Source of the DNA: an uncultured Veillonella sp.
GTDB taxonomy: Bacteria; Bacillota; Negativicutes; Veillonellales; Veillonellaceae
NCBI GenBank assembly: GCA_900556785.1
Contig: USQK01000025.1
Span: 1 to 23,107, forward strand
DNA length: 23,107 bases
Direction of reading: 5' to 3'
The notes beneath the pieces are model-generated. The model worked only from the letters and a program-made list of their open reading frames with translations. It searched no databases and was not told the origin of the DNA. Positions 1-7,312 of this stretch are shown here, one piece after another; within the stretch, counting starts at the first letter, position 1, and every line of letters starts with the position of its first letter. The position numbers were made by a program, and so were the translations under genes.

Positions 1-49
1 CATCATCCTATTTATACTAACATATTAGATTTTGAGAAACTGTGAGAAA

Positions 50-1234
50 TTACTCTCGAATAAATTGACTAAATACATAGTTACCATGCTTAGCCCCTTC
101 AGAACTCAAATGATAACTACCATTTTGATACTCTAATAAGCCTTTAGTAACCAAATCTTCTAATATATTACCAAATAAAATATGAACAGATACACCAAAT
201 CTATCCTCAAATTTTTGCTCATCAAGTCCCCACTTAGTGCGAAGCGCTAAGAAGCAAAAGTCCTCTTGCGCTCGCTCTACAGTAATCGTCTCCGTATCGA
301 TAGTAGGCATAGTATATCGATCAACAGATTGTATATAAGGCATCACATTTCGATTGTTACTGCGGCGAATACCATCATAAAAGGAATGAGCTCCAGCACC
401 AAATCCTAAGTAGTCTACATAGTGCCAATATTTTAAATTATGACGACTATAGGAATTACCCTTAGCGAAATTGGAAATTTCATATCGTTCAAAACCTAGT
501 TCTTTTAAGCCTTCCATCATCGTATCATACATGGATTCATCAATACTTTCACTAGGAATAGAAATGAGATTCTTTTGTACTAGATGGTATAAATAGGTTC
601 CTACCTCCACCTGTAATCCATAAGTAGAAATATGATTTATAGGCAAATCTTTTACAATCTCTAAATTACGCTTTATGTCTTCTAAAGACTGTCTAGGTAA
701 TCCATAGATCAAATCAATATTGATATCTGTAAAGCCAGCCTCTTTAGCATCATATATGGCTTGTTTTGCCTTTTCTCCATCATGACTGCGATGCAACATG
801 GTAAGTGCCTTATCATCAAAGGTTTGAACGCCGAAACTAATGCGATTAAAACCTAGTTTAACTAACTTAGTTAGATACTGTAGATCTACTTCACCAGGAT
901 TAGACTCTATAGTCATATGACAATTGTCAGTAATAGTAAAAGTACTTTTGATTTTATCTACAATCATCTGTAGTTGTTGAATTGATAATTCAGTAGGTGT
1001 TCCACCACCAAAATAAATAGTGTCAATAGGTTTAGCTTTAGACTCTGGGTGTTCCGAAACCCAAAGATCCATTTCTTGTACTAATGCATATACATAAGTT
1101 TCATAATAATCTTGTAAATTTTGATAGGCAGGAAAATCACAGTACATACATTTCTGTTTACAAAAAGGGATATGGACATACAAGCCCATATCCCCAAGTG
1201 TAGACAGATTCAAAGTATTAGAATCTGTTTTCAT
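50..1234 (-). CDS. hemW: HemW, radical SAM heme chaperone
   Basis: Radical SAM protein of the HemW (formerly HemN-like) family, known to bind heme and help insert it into target proteins in the cytoplasm. With the chosen start it is 394 residues. The N-terminus has HIPFC followed by the cluster cysteines C25, C29 and C32 in CxxxCxxC spacing, ending YCDF; this fits HemW, whereas true coproporphyrinogen dehydrogenase HemN has CxxxCxxCxC. A GGGTPT SAM-binding motif follows at about residue 70-75. The frame can be extended to 1249 through a TTG codon, but that would overlap lepA; the ATG at 1234 has GAGGA eight bases upstream and lies four bases after the lepA stop, so I chose it. Last gene of the mnmA-lepA-hemW unit within this window. 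hemW after lepA is a common Firmicutes arrangement. Family call is firm; HemW and HemN are often confused in databases. Confidence 0.95.
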   Translation of the reverse strand: MKTDSNTLNLSTLGDMGLYVHIPFCKQKCMYCDFPAYQNLQDYYETYVYALVQEMDLWVSEHPESKAKPIDTIYFGGGTPTELSIQQLQMIVDKIKSTFTITDNCHMTIESNPGEVDLQYLTKLVKLGFNRISFGVQTFDDKALTMLHRSHDGEKAKQAIYDAKEAGFTDINIDLIYGLPRQSLEDIKRNLEIVKDLPINHISTYGLQVEVGTYLYHLVQKNLISIPSESIDESMYDTMMEGLKELGFERYEISNFAKGNSYSRHNLKYWHYVDYLGFGAGAHSFYDGIRRSNNRNVMPYIQSVDRYTMPTIDTETITVERAQEDFCFLALRTKWGLDEQKFEDRFGVSVHILFGNILEDLVTKGLLEYQNGSYHLSSEGAKHGNYVFSQFIRE

Positions 1235-1238
1235 TATA

Positions 1239-3038
1239 TTAGTCCTCAACCTTGAGAATAGCCATAAATGCTTCTTGTGGAATCTCTACAGAGCCCACTG
1301 ACTTCATACGTTTCTTACCGGCTTTTTGTTTTTCTAAGAGTTTACGTTTACGAGAAATATCGCCACCATAACATTTTGCTAAAACGTCTTTACGCCACGC
1401 TTTTACAGTTTCACGAGCCACAATTTTCGTGCCTACCGCTGCTTGAATTGGAATTTCAAACATTTGACGAGGAATCAATTCTTTTAATTTTTCAGCTAAC
1501 GCACGACCACGTGTAGCAGCACGGTCTTTATGTACGATAATAGACAATGCATCCACAGGATCACCATTTAACAGAATATCCATCTTAACCATTGGAGATT
1601 GTTTATACCCAATCAACTCATAGTCAAGAGATGCATAACCCTTGGTAGCAGATTTCAATTTATCAAAGTAGTCGTAAATAATTTCACTCAAAGGCAAGTG
1701 ATACACAACAGATACACGTGTTTCATCCAAATATTCCATGGATTGATATTCACCACGTTTATCTTGAGATAACTCCATAATAGTACCAACAAAGTCTTTA
1801 GGCACAATAGTTGTGGCTTTTACATACGGTTCTTCAATGTAGTCGATTTCTGTAGGAGGTGGCAATTTAGCAGGATTATCTACTTCTAGCATTTCCCCAT
1901 TTGTTTTATATACCTTGTAGTTTACAGATGGAGCGGTCGTAATGAGCGTTAAATTATATTCACGCTCTAACCGTTCTTGAATAACGTCCATATGTAAAAG
2001 TCCAAGGAAGCCACAACGGAAACCAAAACCTAACGCCAAGGATGTTTCAGCTTCATATTCTAAGGCAGCATCATTAAGCTGTAATTTTTCTAATGCATCT
2101 CGAAGATTTTCGTAATCTTTAGACTCTGTCGGATAGAGACCACAATATACCATAGATACAGCCTTACGATAACCTGGTAATGGTTCTGGTGCAGGATTAT
2201 CAGCTAATGTTACCGTATCACCTACGTGACAGTCCGCTACATTCTTAATACTTGCCGCAATACAACCTACCGAACCACATGGTAATTCCTGAACAGGCAC
2301 AAGATTTGGTGTAAAGATACCGAGCTCTGTTACATCAAAATCTTTATTATCATGCATCATGCGAATGGTATCTTTTGTTTTAATAGTACCTTCTTTTACG
2401 CGCACATAAGCAATAGCACCTTTATAAGCATCAAAGCGGCTATCAAAAATCAATGCTCTTGTTGGTTCATCAGATTTATCTGGTGGTGCAGGCACCTTAT
2501 TTACAATGGCTTCTAAAATATCTGGAATGCCAATGCCAGATTTAGCAGAACATAATACTGCTTCTGATGCGTCTAAACCAATGATATCTTCAATTTCATG
2601 TTTAACTCGATCAGGATCGGCAGAAGGCAAATCTATTTTGTTAATAACAGGAATAATTTCAAGATCATGTTCTAAAGCGAGATACACATTCGCCAACGTT
2701 TGAGCCTCTACACCTTGTGCAGCATCTACTACCAGTAATGCACCTTCACAAGCTGCAAGAGAACGAGATACTTCATAGCTGAAATCCACATGGCCAGGAG
2801 TATCGATAAGGTTCAAAGTATACTCTTCTCCATCTTGTGCTTTATACAAAATTCGAACAGATTGCGCCTTAATAGTAATACCGCGTTCTCGTTCCAAATC
2901 CATGGAGTCCAAAACTTGAGCCTCCATTTCACGCTTTTGTAATGTGCCAGTATATTCAATTAATCTGTCGGCAATGGTAGATTTACCATGGTCAATATGA
3001 GCTATAATACAGAAGTTTCTAATCTTTTTCGTTGACAT
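1239..3038 (-). CDS. lepA: Elongation factor 4 (LepA), translational GTPase
   Basis: Ribosome-associated GTPase EF4/LepA, 599 residues, the usual length for the family. Visible GTPase motifs: G1 AHIDHGKS at 13-20, G3 DTPGH at 79-83, G4 NKID at 133-136 and G5 SAK at 164-166. The C-terminus carries the LepA-specific basic stretch beginning GGDISRKRKLLEKQK, which separates it from EF-G and from BipA. The start at 3038 is forced: an in-frame TGA lies within the hairpin just upstream and no other start codon lies between. There is no ribosome binding site at normal distance; a strong AAAGGAGA immediately follows the mnmA stop and is separated from the ATG by a perfect hairpin (described separately). 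Second gene of the mnmA unit, with hemW four bases downstream. Confidence 0.98.
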   Translation of the reverse strand: MSTKKIRNFCIIAHIDHGKSTIADRLIEYTGTLQKREMEAQVLDSMDLERERGITIKAQSVRILYKAQDGEEYTLNLIDTPGHVDFSYEVSRSLAACEGALLVVDAAQGVEAQTLANVYLALEHDLEIIPVINKIDLPSADPDRVKHEIEDIIGLDASEAVLCSAKSGIGIPDILEAIVNKVPAPPDKSDEPTRALIFDSRFDAYKGAIAYVRVKEGTIKTKDTIRMMHDNKDFDVTELGIFTPNLVPVQELPCGSVGCIAASIKNVADCHVGDTVTLADNPAPEPLPGYRKAVSMVYCGLYPTESKDYENLRDALEKLQLNDAALEYEAETSLALGFGFRCGFLGLLHMDVIQERLEREYNLTLITTAPSVNYKVYKTNGEMLEVDNPAKLPPPTEIDYIEEPYVKATTIVPKDFVGTIMELSQDKRGEYQSMEYLDETRVSVVYHLPLSEIIYDYFDKLKSATKGYASLDYELIGYKQSPMVKMDILLNGDPVDALSIIVHKDRAATRGRALAEKLKELIPRQMFEIPIQAAVGTKIVARETVKAWRKDVLAKCYGGDISRKRKLLEKQKAGKKRMKSVGSVEIPQEAFMAILKVED

Positions 3039-3076
3039 ACTATGTAAACAAGTTCAAGGAACTTGTATTCTCCTTT
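3039..3076 (-). promoter_or_regulatory. lepA ribosome binding site displaced by a hairpin
   Basis: On the minus strand AAAGGAGA (3069-3076) starts directly after the mnmA stop codon, but the lepA ATG is at 3038, so 31 bases separate GGAG from the start. Between them is a perfect inverted repeat, ACAAGTTC at 3059-3066 and its complement at 3048-3055, with a 3-base loop. If the hairpin forms, 19 bases are removed from the path and the effective spacing drops to about 12 bases, near the functional range. No other Shine-Dalgarno-like sequence lies near the ATG. No U-run follows the stem, so it is not a standard intrinsic terminator. The geometry is seen directly; its role in initiation is inference. 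Confidence 0.6.
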
Positions 3077-4138
3077 CTAACATACGCGATCGATAACAGC
3101 ACCTCCTAATAGTTGAGTGCCATTATAAAAGGCTACGGACTGACCTGGTGTAATAGCCCGTTGTGGTTCTTCGAAGATAACTTCCATCGTATCATCATCT
3201 AAGATACGTGCAGTACAAGGTGAAGGATTTGCTGCATAGCGAATTTTACCTTCTGCTTTTAATTCTTTATGAATTGTATCATCCAGGAAATTATAGAACT
3301 TACAAATCATACGATTTGTAAAGAGTCGTTCATTAGGACCTACAATAACTTCATTGCGTTCCCCATTAAAGCCAATTACATATAATGGATGTTTATATGC
3401 AATTCCAAGGCCCTTACGTTGGCCAATAGTGTAATTAAATAAGCCATTATGCTTACCTAATACCTCACCATCTTCAGTAACGATATTACCAGACTTTGGT
3501 TTATCCTTCATTTCTTCTACTACGAGTTTTTGGTAGTTACCGTGAGGCAAGAAACAAATATCTACACTATCTGGTTTTTTAGCTACTGGTAAATCGTATT
3601 CAGCAGCTAATTTACGTGTTTCAGTCTTACATTGACCACCTAGTGGGAACATGAGGTGACTCAAAATGCGTTGGTTCATATTGTACATAACATAACTTTG
3701 GTCTTTTGTAGGATCAACACCTTTATGTAACTCATATAAACCAGTTTCTTCATTATAATTAACCTGTGCATAATGGCCAGTAACCATATGTGTGGCACCA
3801 AGTTCAAGGGCTCGATTGAGCATCAAATCAAATTTGATATTTTTATTACAGAATACACAAGGATTTGGTGTACGACCATAGGCATATTCTTTTACGAAGT
3901 AATCTACTACATTATCGTAGAATACATCACGAGCATCAATAACATGATGCTCAATACCAAGAAAATCACACATCTTCTTAGCATCTGTTACAGCGAGAGG
4001 CACTGAATCATAAGGTGTACCACTCACCCACAGCCATAGGGTAATACCAAATACTTTATAGCCTTGTTTTAATAGCATTGCAGCAGTTAAAGAACTGTCT
4101 ACGCCGCCACTCATAGCTACAGCGATAACTTTTTCCAT
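3077..4138 (-). CDS. mnmA: tRNA 2-thiouridylase MnmA
   Basis: ATP-dependent enzyme that installs sulfur at C2 of the wobble uridine (s2U34) of tRNA-Lys(UUU), tRNA-Glu(UUC) and tRNA-Gln(UUG). It is 353 residues with the chosen start. The PP-loop SGGVDSS is at 10-16. The two catalytic cysteines expected for the family are visible: C94 in PNPCVFCN (91-98) and C195 in SVDICF. The C-terminal beta-barrel region ends with the typical P-G-Q-x-x-A-F-Y-x-G pattern. The frame stays open to an ATG at 4168, but that start would translate through the strong AAAGGAGA site (4143-4150); the ATG at 4138 follows that site at correct spacing and gives the canonical MEKVIAVAMSGGVDSS start. First gene of its unit, with its own promoter and a structured leader containing anticodon-loop look-alikes. 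Confidence 0.97.
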   Translation of the reverse strand: MEKVIAVAMSGGVDSSLTAAMLLKQGYKVFGITLWLWVSGTPYDSVPLAVTDAKKMCDFLGIEHHVIDARDVFYDNVVDYFVKEYAYGRTPNPCVFCNKNIKFDLMLNRALELGATHMVTGHYAQVNYNEETGLYELHKGVDPTKDQSYVMYNMNQRILSHLMFPLGGQCKTETRKLAAEYDLPVAKKPDSVDICFLPHGNYQKLVVEEMKDKPKSGNIVTEDGEVLGKHNGLFNYTIGQRKGLGIAYKHPLYVIGFNGERNEVIVGPNERLFTNRMICKFYNFLDDTIHKELKAEGKIRYAANPSPCTARILDDDTMEVIFEEPQRAITPGQSVAFYNGTQLLGGAVIDRVC

Positions 4139-4253
4139 ACTTTCTCCTTTTAATGATCTCTTGATCATAAAACTAATCAGGGTGAAAGCCTGACGTGTAA
4201 AACACTAGTTCGGTGTAAAAGTCCGAGTAGTATTGCTATAAAATTATAGCAAC
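4139..4253 (-). promoter_or_regulatory. Structured 5' leader of mnmA with anticodon-arm-like hairpins
   Basis: About 115 bases between the probable transcription start and the mnmA ATG. In order on the minus strand: an inverted repeat with 9-base arms (4252-4233); a hairpin TCGGA-CTTTTAC-ACCGA (4226-4210), whose innermost A/A pair is mismatched; GTGT-TTT-ACAC (4205-4195); TCAGG-CTTTCAC-CCTGA (4193-4177), a perfect 5-bp stem with 7-base loop; and ATGATC-AAGA-GATCAT (4168-4153) just before the ribosome binding site. Bases 4234-4228 and 4175-4169 can pair (A-U, A-U, one U/U mismatch, four pairs) and would close a multi-branched fold. The CUUUCAC loop equals the tRNA-Glu(UUC) anticodon loop. No T-box TGGNACC bulge and no riboswitch class I recognise is present. 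There is also no T-arm GGTTCGA, so it is not an intact tRNA. Structure is by eye only. Confidence 0.6.
4233..4252. repeat. 20-base inverted repeat near the mnmA transcription start
   Basis: Nine-base perfect arms, TTGCTATAA and its complement, separated by two bases. It starts six bases downstream of the -10 box, so it covers the expected transcription start. It could be an operator for a DNA-binding protein or form the first hairpin of the mRNA. No regulator gene lies nearby to favour either. Confidence 0.5.
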
Positions 4254-4257
4254 TTAT

Positions 4258-4287
4258 ATTATAGCCTAGAAATAGGTATATTGAAAA
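4258..4287 (-). promoter_or_regulatory. Promoter for mnmA-lepA-hemW
   Basis: On the minus strand a perfect -10 box TATAAT (4263-4258) lies 18 bases downstream of a partial -35 box TTTTCA (4287-4282, four of six consensus bases). It sits just downstream of the terminator of the preceding unit. The spacer holds a small inverted repeat CCTA-TTTC-TAGG (4276-4265). A second TATAAT occurs at 4248-4243 inside the 20-base inverted repeat but lacks a good -35. Sigma-70-type promoter by sequence; the start site is not known. Confidence 0.65.
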
Positions 4288-4292
4288 GATTT

Positions 4293-4331
4293 GAAATAAA
4301 AAGAATCCCTTTCTCATAACAAAAGGGATTC
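4293..4331 (-). terminator. Intrinsic terminator after the YnbB-family gene
   Basis: On the minus strand GAATCCCTTT (4331-4322) and AAAGGGATTC (4312-4303) form a perfect 10-bp stem with a 9-base loop, followed at once by TTTTTATTT (4302-4294). It begins 6 bases after the stop codon at 4338 and closes the PHP-to-ynbB transcription unit. Confidence 0.9.
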
Positions 4332-4337
4332 AAAGAA

Positions 4338-5576
4338 TTATCTATGTTTTAAAAGCTCTTCAGCGGCTCCTAGAATACCGAGCATAGAATGTTCAAATAC
4401 AAGTCCACCTTGCATGAAAATCGTATACGGAGGACGAACAGGACCATCTGCACTTAATTCAATAGAAGAGCCTTGTACAAAGGTCCCCCCAGCCATGATG
4501 ATTTTATCTTCGTACCCAGGCATATCACCAGGAATAGGATGTACGTGAGCATCTACAGGAGAATATGCTTGCATACCTACACAGAAGTGCTCCATTTCTT
4601 CTCCATTTTTTAGATTAATAGCTTGAATTAAATCATAGCGATCAGCATTTACCTTAGGGAATACATCATACCCTAACAATTCACCTACTGCAGCCGTATA
4701 TACGGCCCCTTTAAGAGCTTGTAATACTACGTGAGGAGCCATAAACAACCCTTGGAAGAATAAACGGTAACCAGGCGCATAAGAGCCCATATGATCACCA
4801 AGTCCAGGAGCAGTGAGTTGGTACGCTGCATCTTCAACTAAGTCTTCACGACCTACGATATAGCCACCTGTTGGTGCTAAACCGCCCCCAGCATTCTTAA
4901 TGAGAGAACCAGCCATAATATCTGCGCCTGCTTCTAAAGGTTCTTGAAGCTCTGTAAACTCACCATAACAATTATCTACGAAACAAATAGTATTCGAGTT
5001 TTTAGCTTTTACAGCATCTACAATAATCTTAATATCTGCAATAGATAACGGTTCACGCGTACTATAACCACGAGAGCGTTGAATCACTACTACTCGCGTA
5101 TTATCATTAACGGCGTTAGCAATAGCTTCAACATCATAGGTATTATCTTTCAATGGTACCTCAGTATAAGTAAAGCCTTTTTCTACTAAAGAACCACGTA
5201 CTTCACGAGCAGCACCAATTACGGATTGCATCGTATCGTAAGGAGCCCCTACTGCATAGATAAACTCCGTACCTTTAGATCCATTACCCATTAATGCAAT
5301 AAGAGTTGTTGCTAGTGCATGAGTACCAGATACAAAATGAGGACGAACGATGGCTTTTTCACCTTTAAATACATAAGCGAATACTTCGTCTAACTTCTCA
5401 CGGCCCACATCGTTATAACCATAGCCCGTAGTACCTGTAAAATGATAGTCAGATACTTGGCACTCTTTAAAGGCTTCTAATACCTTTTTTGTATTGGCTA
5501 ATGCAATAGGTTCAAACTTTTTAAATTCAGGTTCAGCCATCTCAAGGGCTTTACTACGTATTTCTTCTAATGTCAT
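4338..5576 (-). CDS. ynbB: PLP-dependent enzyme of the YnbB / 'aluminum resistance' methionine gamma-lyase family
   Basis: A 412-residue fold-type I PLP enzyme that I recognise as the Met_gamma_lyase/YnbB family, often annotated as aluminum resistance protein or methionine gamma-lyase family protein; the true substrate is not established. Visible features: FVSGTHA (81-87) for phosphate binding, FVDNCYGEF (199-207) with D201 expected to contact the PLP pyridine nitrogen, and GSLIKNAGGG (223-232) with K227 as candidate Schiff-base lysine. A glycine- and tyrosine-rich N-terminal TGTTGYGYND (48-57) is typical of the family. The ATG overlaps the miaA stop in an ATGA arrangement and has AAGGA upstream. 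In Bacillus subtilis ynbB also lies near miaA, with hfq and hflX between them; those are absent here. A strong terminator follows. Family call good, reaction uncertain. Confidence 0.88.
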   Translation of the reverse strand: MTLEEIRSKALEMAEPEFKKFEPIALANTKKVLEAFKECQVSDYHFTGTTGYGYNDVGREKLDEVFAYVFKGEKAIVRPHFVSGTHALATTLIALMGNGSKGTEFIYAVGAPYDTMQSVIGAAREVRGSLVEKGFTYTEVPLKDNTYDVEAIANAVNDNTRVVVIQRSRGYSTREPLSIADIKIIVDAVKAKNSNTICFVDNCYGEFTELQEPLEAGADIMAGSLIKNAGGGLAPTGGYIVGREDLVEDAAYQLTAPGLGDHMGSYAPGYRLFFQGLFMAPHVVLQALKGAVYTAAVGELLGYDVFPKVNADRYDLIQAINLKNGEEMEHFCVGMQAYSPVDAHVHPIPGDMPGYEDKIIMAGGTFVQGSSIELSADGPVRPPYTIFMQGGLVFEHSMLGILGAAEELLKHR

Positions 5577-6502
5577 GCTAATCCTTCTCTACGAATTAAT
5601 TCCATAGCTTTATTAAATATAAAATCTTTAGATGTATTATTATCAATATGAATCCATTCAATATATGGCATGCGCTTATACCAAGTGATTTGTCGCTTTG
5701 CGAAGTGACGAGTATTTTTCTTGATCAAATCTCTACATTCATCAAGGTTAATAGTGCCATTTATATAGTCTACAACCTCTTTATAACCAATCCCCTTAAA
5801 GGCTTGGCAATCAGGATTTACACCGGACTTAACAAGTTGCTCAACCTCTTCAATCAAACCTGCATCAAACATCATATCAACGCGTAAATTAATGCGTTCA
5901 TATAACTGATCACGATCTCTCATAAGACCGATAACAGGCCCTTTATAAGATATGCCATCTTTAGTCTGATTACGTAACGAATCTATATCACCATGATGCA
6001 ATATTTCAATAGCTCGATACAAACGATGCTTATCACTATATTGAATTTCTATATTATGTTTTCTTCCTAATGTGAAAGCATATTCTCGTAAACCATCAAT
6101 ACCTTTAGTATTAAATAGCTCATCTAGTTCTAATCGTAAATCTTCATCAGGCTTAACGTCATTAAAGTTATAGTTTTCTAATAACGATTGAACATATAAC
6201 CCGGTACCACCAGACAGAATAGGTAGAATATTCCTGTCATTTAGTCTACCAATTATCTCTTTAGCTTGATTTTGGAAAATAGACACTGAATATGAATCAT
6301 TTGGTTCTAATATATCGATAAGATGATGTTTCACACGCTTAAGTTCATCCGCCGATGGTTTAGCGGTACCAATATTGAGTTGTTTATATACTTGGTAAGC
6401 ATCACCAGAAATAACCTCAGCATGTAGCTGTTCTGCTAAGTCCAAGGTAAGATCTGTTTTGCCTACTGCCGTTGGTCCAATAATGGTAATTAAGGGATTC
6501 AC
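5573..6502 (-). CDS. miaA: tRNA dimethylallyltransferase MiaA
   Basis: Transfers dimethylallyl from DMAPP to N6 of A37 in tRNAs reading UNN codons, making i6A37, the substrate of MiaB encoded in the same unit. It is 309 residues, normal for the family. The P-loop GPTAVGKT is at 9-16; ISGDAYQVYKQLNIGTAKP (31-49) carries the catalytic aspartate D34, with Ala where many homologues have Ser; HHLID at 59-63 and GGTGLY at 98-103 follow; the C-terminus has TRHFAKRQITWYKR. The start codon is GTG, overlapping the methyltransferase stop as GTGA, with AAGGAG at correct spacing inside the upstream gene. Its stop overlaps the next ATG by four bases, so both junctions look translationally coupled. The DMAPP it uses comes from the MEP pathway, two enzymes of which (dxr, ispG) are encoded in unit 1. 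Confidence 0.97.
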   Translation of the reverse strand: MNPLITIIGPTAVGKTDLTLDLAEQLHAEVISGDAYQVYKQLNIGTAKPSADELKRVKHHLIDILEPNDSYSVSIFQNQAKEIIGRLNDRNILPILSGGTGLYVQSLLENYNFNDVKPDEDLRLELDELFNTKGIDGLREYAFTLGRKHNIEIQYSDKHRLYRAIEILHHGDIDSLRNQTKDGISYKGPVIGLMRDRDQLYERINLRVDMMFDAGLIEEVEQLVKSGVNPDCQAFKGIGYKEVVDYINGTINLDECRDLIKKNTRHFAKRQITWYKRMPYIEWIHIDNNTSKDFIFNKAMELIRREGLA

Positions 6503-7311
6503 ATTAACTCCTTCATATATACACCATAGCCTATACGACTATATTTTCCGCCCACCCATTGATGTGGTGGATAGTTTTGAAAGACCGAACTAAATGGTCG
6601 TTCTTTAATAATAACACCATACGTGGCAACACGCATAGCCTGTGCCATGATTTTATCATCTATATGACTTTCCACAGTATGCCCTCGAAGAGGTTTGAAT
6701 TGAGGACTTTCCTCTACAGGAACTTCAAACATAGGATCAAAATAAATAATATCAATACTATTGTCAGGTAGGTTTGGTAAATAGTGCTCAAAGGTATCAT
6801 GATTTACTTTAATACGTCGTAATACATTCGTTACACTATCGTCACTATGAATATAATGAGCTAAGCCATGACTAGTAGCAAGCCATATAGGTAAAGACCC
6901 TTCTAGGCCAGTTATTTGAGCCTGTGGGTAACCATAACTCACTACCATACTGTCACTACCAAGGCCAATTGTACAGTCTAAAAACGTAAATTTATCTCTA
7001 TTAGATAATCCTTTTTTATCTATTATGACTTGTACCGCATTAACGAGATGATCGCCTTCACCGCGTTGTAAACGTAATATACGCAATTGAGCCATAGATA
7101 AATGAAATGTATGTTGTTGATTTTCTGGGAAATGAATCGTTAATCCAGAACCAGCAAGAACCGCAATATATTCGCATTGATACTTACTGAATAAGGCTGG
7201 TATCGATGTTTTACCTCGTTTAATATATGTCATATGCATAGAGGAAGCCAGTGCTTTGGCTTCCTCCTGAATGACCTCATTAGATTTTTGAGATGTGGTT
7301 AGTATATTCAT
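6499..7311 (-). CDS. RsmJ-like class I SAM-dependent methyltransferase
   Basis: A 270-residue putative methyltransferase. It resembles the RsmJ (16S rRNA m2G1516 methyltransferase) superfamily: motif I LDCTIGLGSDS at 111-121, acidic-loop GLEGS at 135-139, and motif IV FDPMFE at 191-196, in the spacing I expect for that group. N-terminal TTSQKS and a region with R32 and K34 before the SAM fold match the divergent Firmicutes branch. Its start is one base after the mutL stop and lacks a clear ribosome binding site, so translation probably depends on coupling to mutL. Its end overlaps miaA. The rRNA target is inferred from the family only; the Gram-positive branch may act on another nucleotide. 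Confidence 0.8.
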   Translation of the reverse strand: MNILTTSQKSNEVIQEEAKALASSMHMTYIKRGKTSIPALFSKYQCEYIAVLAGSGLTIHFPENQQHTFHLSMAQLRILRLQRGEGDHLVNAVQVIIDKKGLSNRDKFTFLDCTIGLGSDSMVVSYGYPQAQITGLEGSLPIWLATSHGLAHYIHSDDSVTNVLRRIKVNHDTFEHYLPNLPDNSIDIIYFDPMFEVPVEESPQFKPLRGHTVESHIDDKIMAQAMRVATYGVIIKERPFSSVFQNYPPHQWVGGKYSRIGYGVYMKELM

Positions 7312-7312
7312 A

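Noticed and set aside
1..49. A promoter, CIRCE operator or hrcA start downstream of hemW
   Set aside because: hemW is often followed by hrcA, and ATG codons occur at 1-6 on the minus strand, but no ribosome binding site at proper distance and no CIRCE repeat are visible in these 49 bases. A short direct repeat TGAGAAA (two copies, 33-49) has no clear meaning.
1235..1249. HemW start at a TTG codon (1249)
   Set aside because: The TTG overlaps the GAGGA ribosome binding site and the lepA end; the ATG at 1234 has correct spacing from it.
3048..3066. Intrinsic terminator between mnmA and lepA
   Set aside because: The 8-bp hairpin is not followed by a U-run on the minus strand, and it has only moderate GC. 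A role in spacing the ribosome binding site fits better.
4139..4168. N-terminal extension of MnmA starting at 4168
   Set aside because: It would be translated through the strong AAAGGAGA ribosome binding site, and it adds ten residues not typical of MnmA.
4139..4300. A T-box, known riboswitch or intact tRNA in the gap upstream of mnmA
   Set aside because: No T-box TGGNACC bulge, no conserved core of a riboswitch class I know, no acceptor stem, T-arm GGTTCGA or CCA end. I kept it as an unnamed structured leader.
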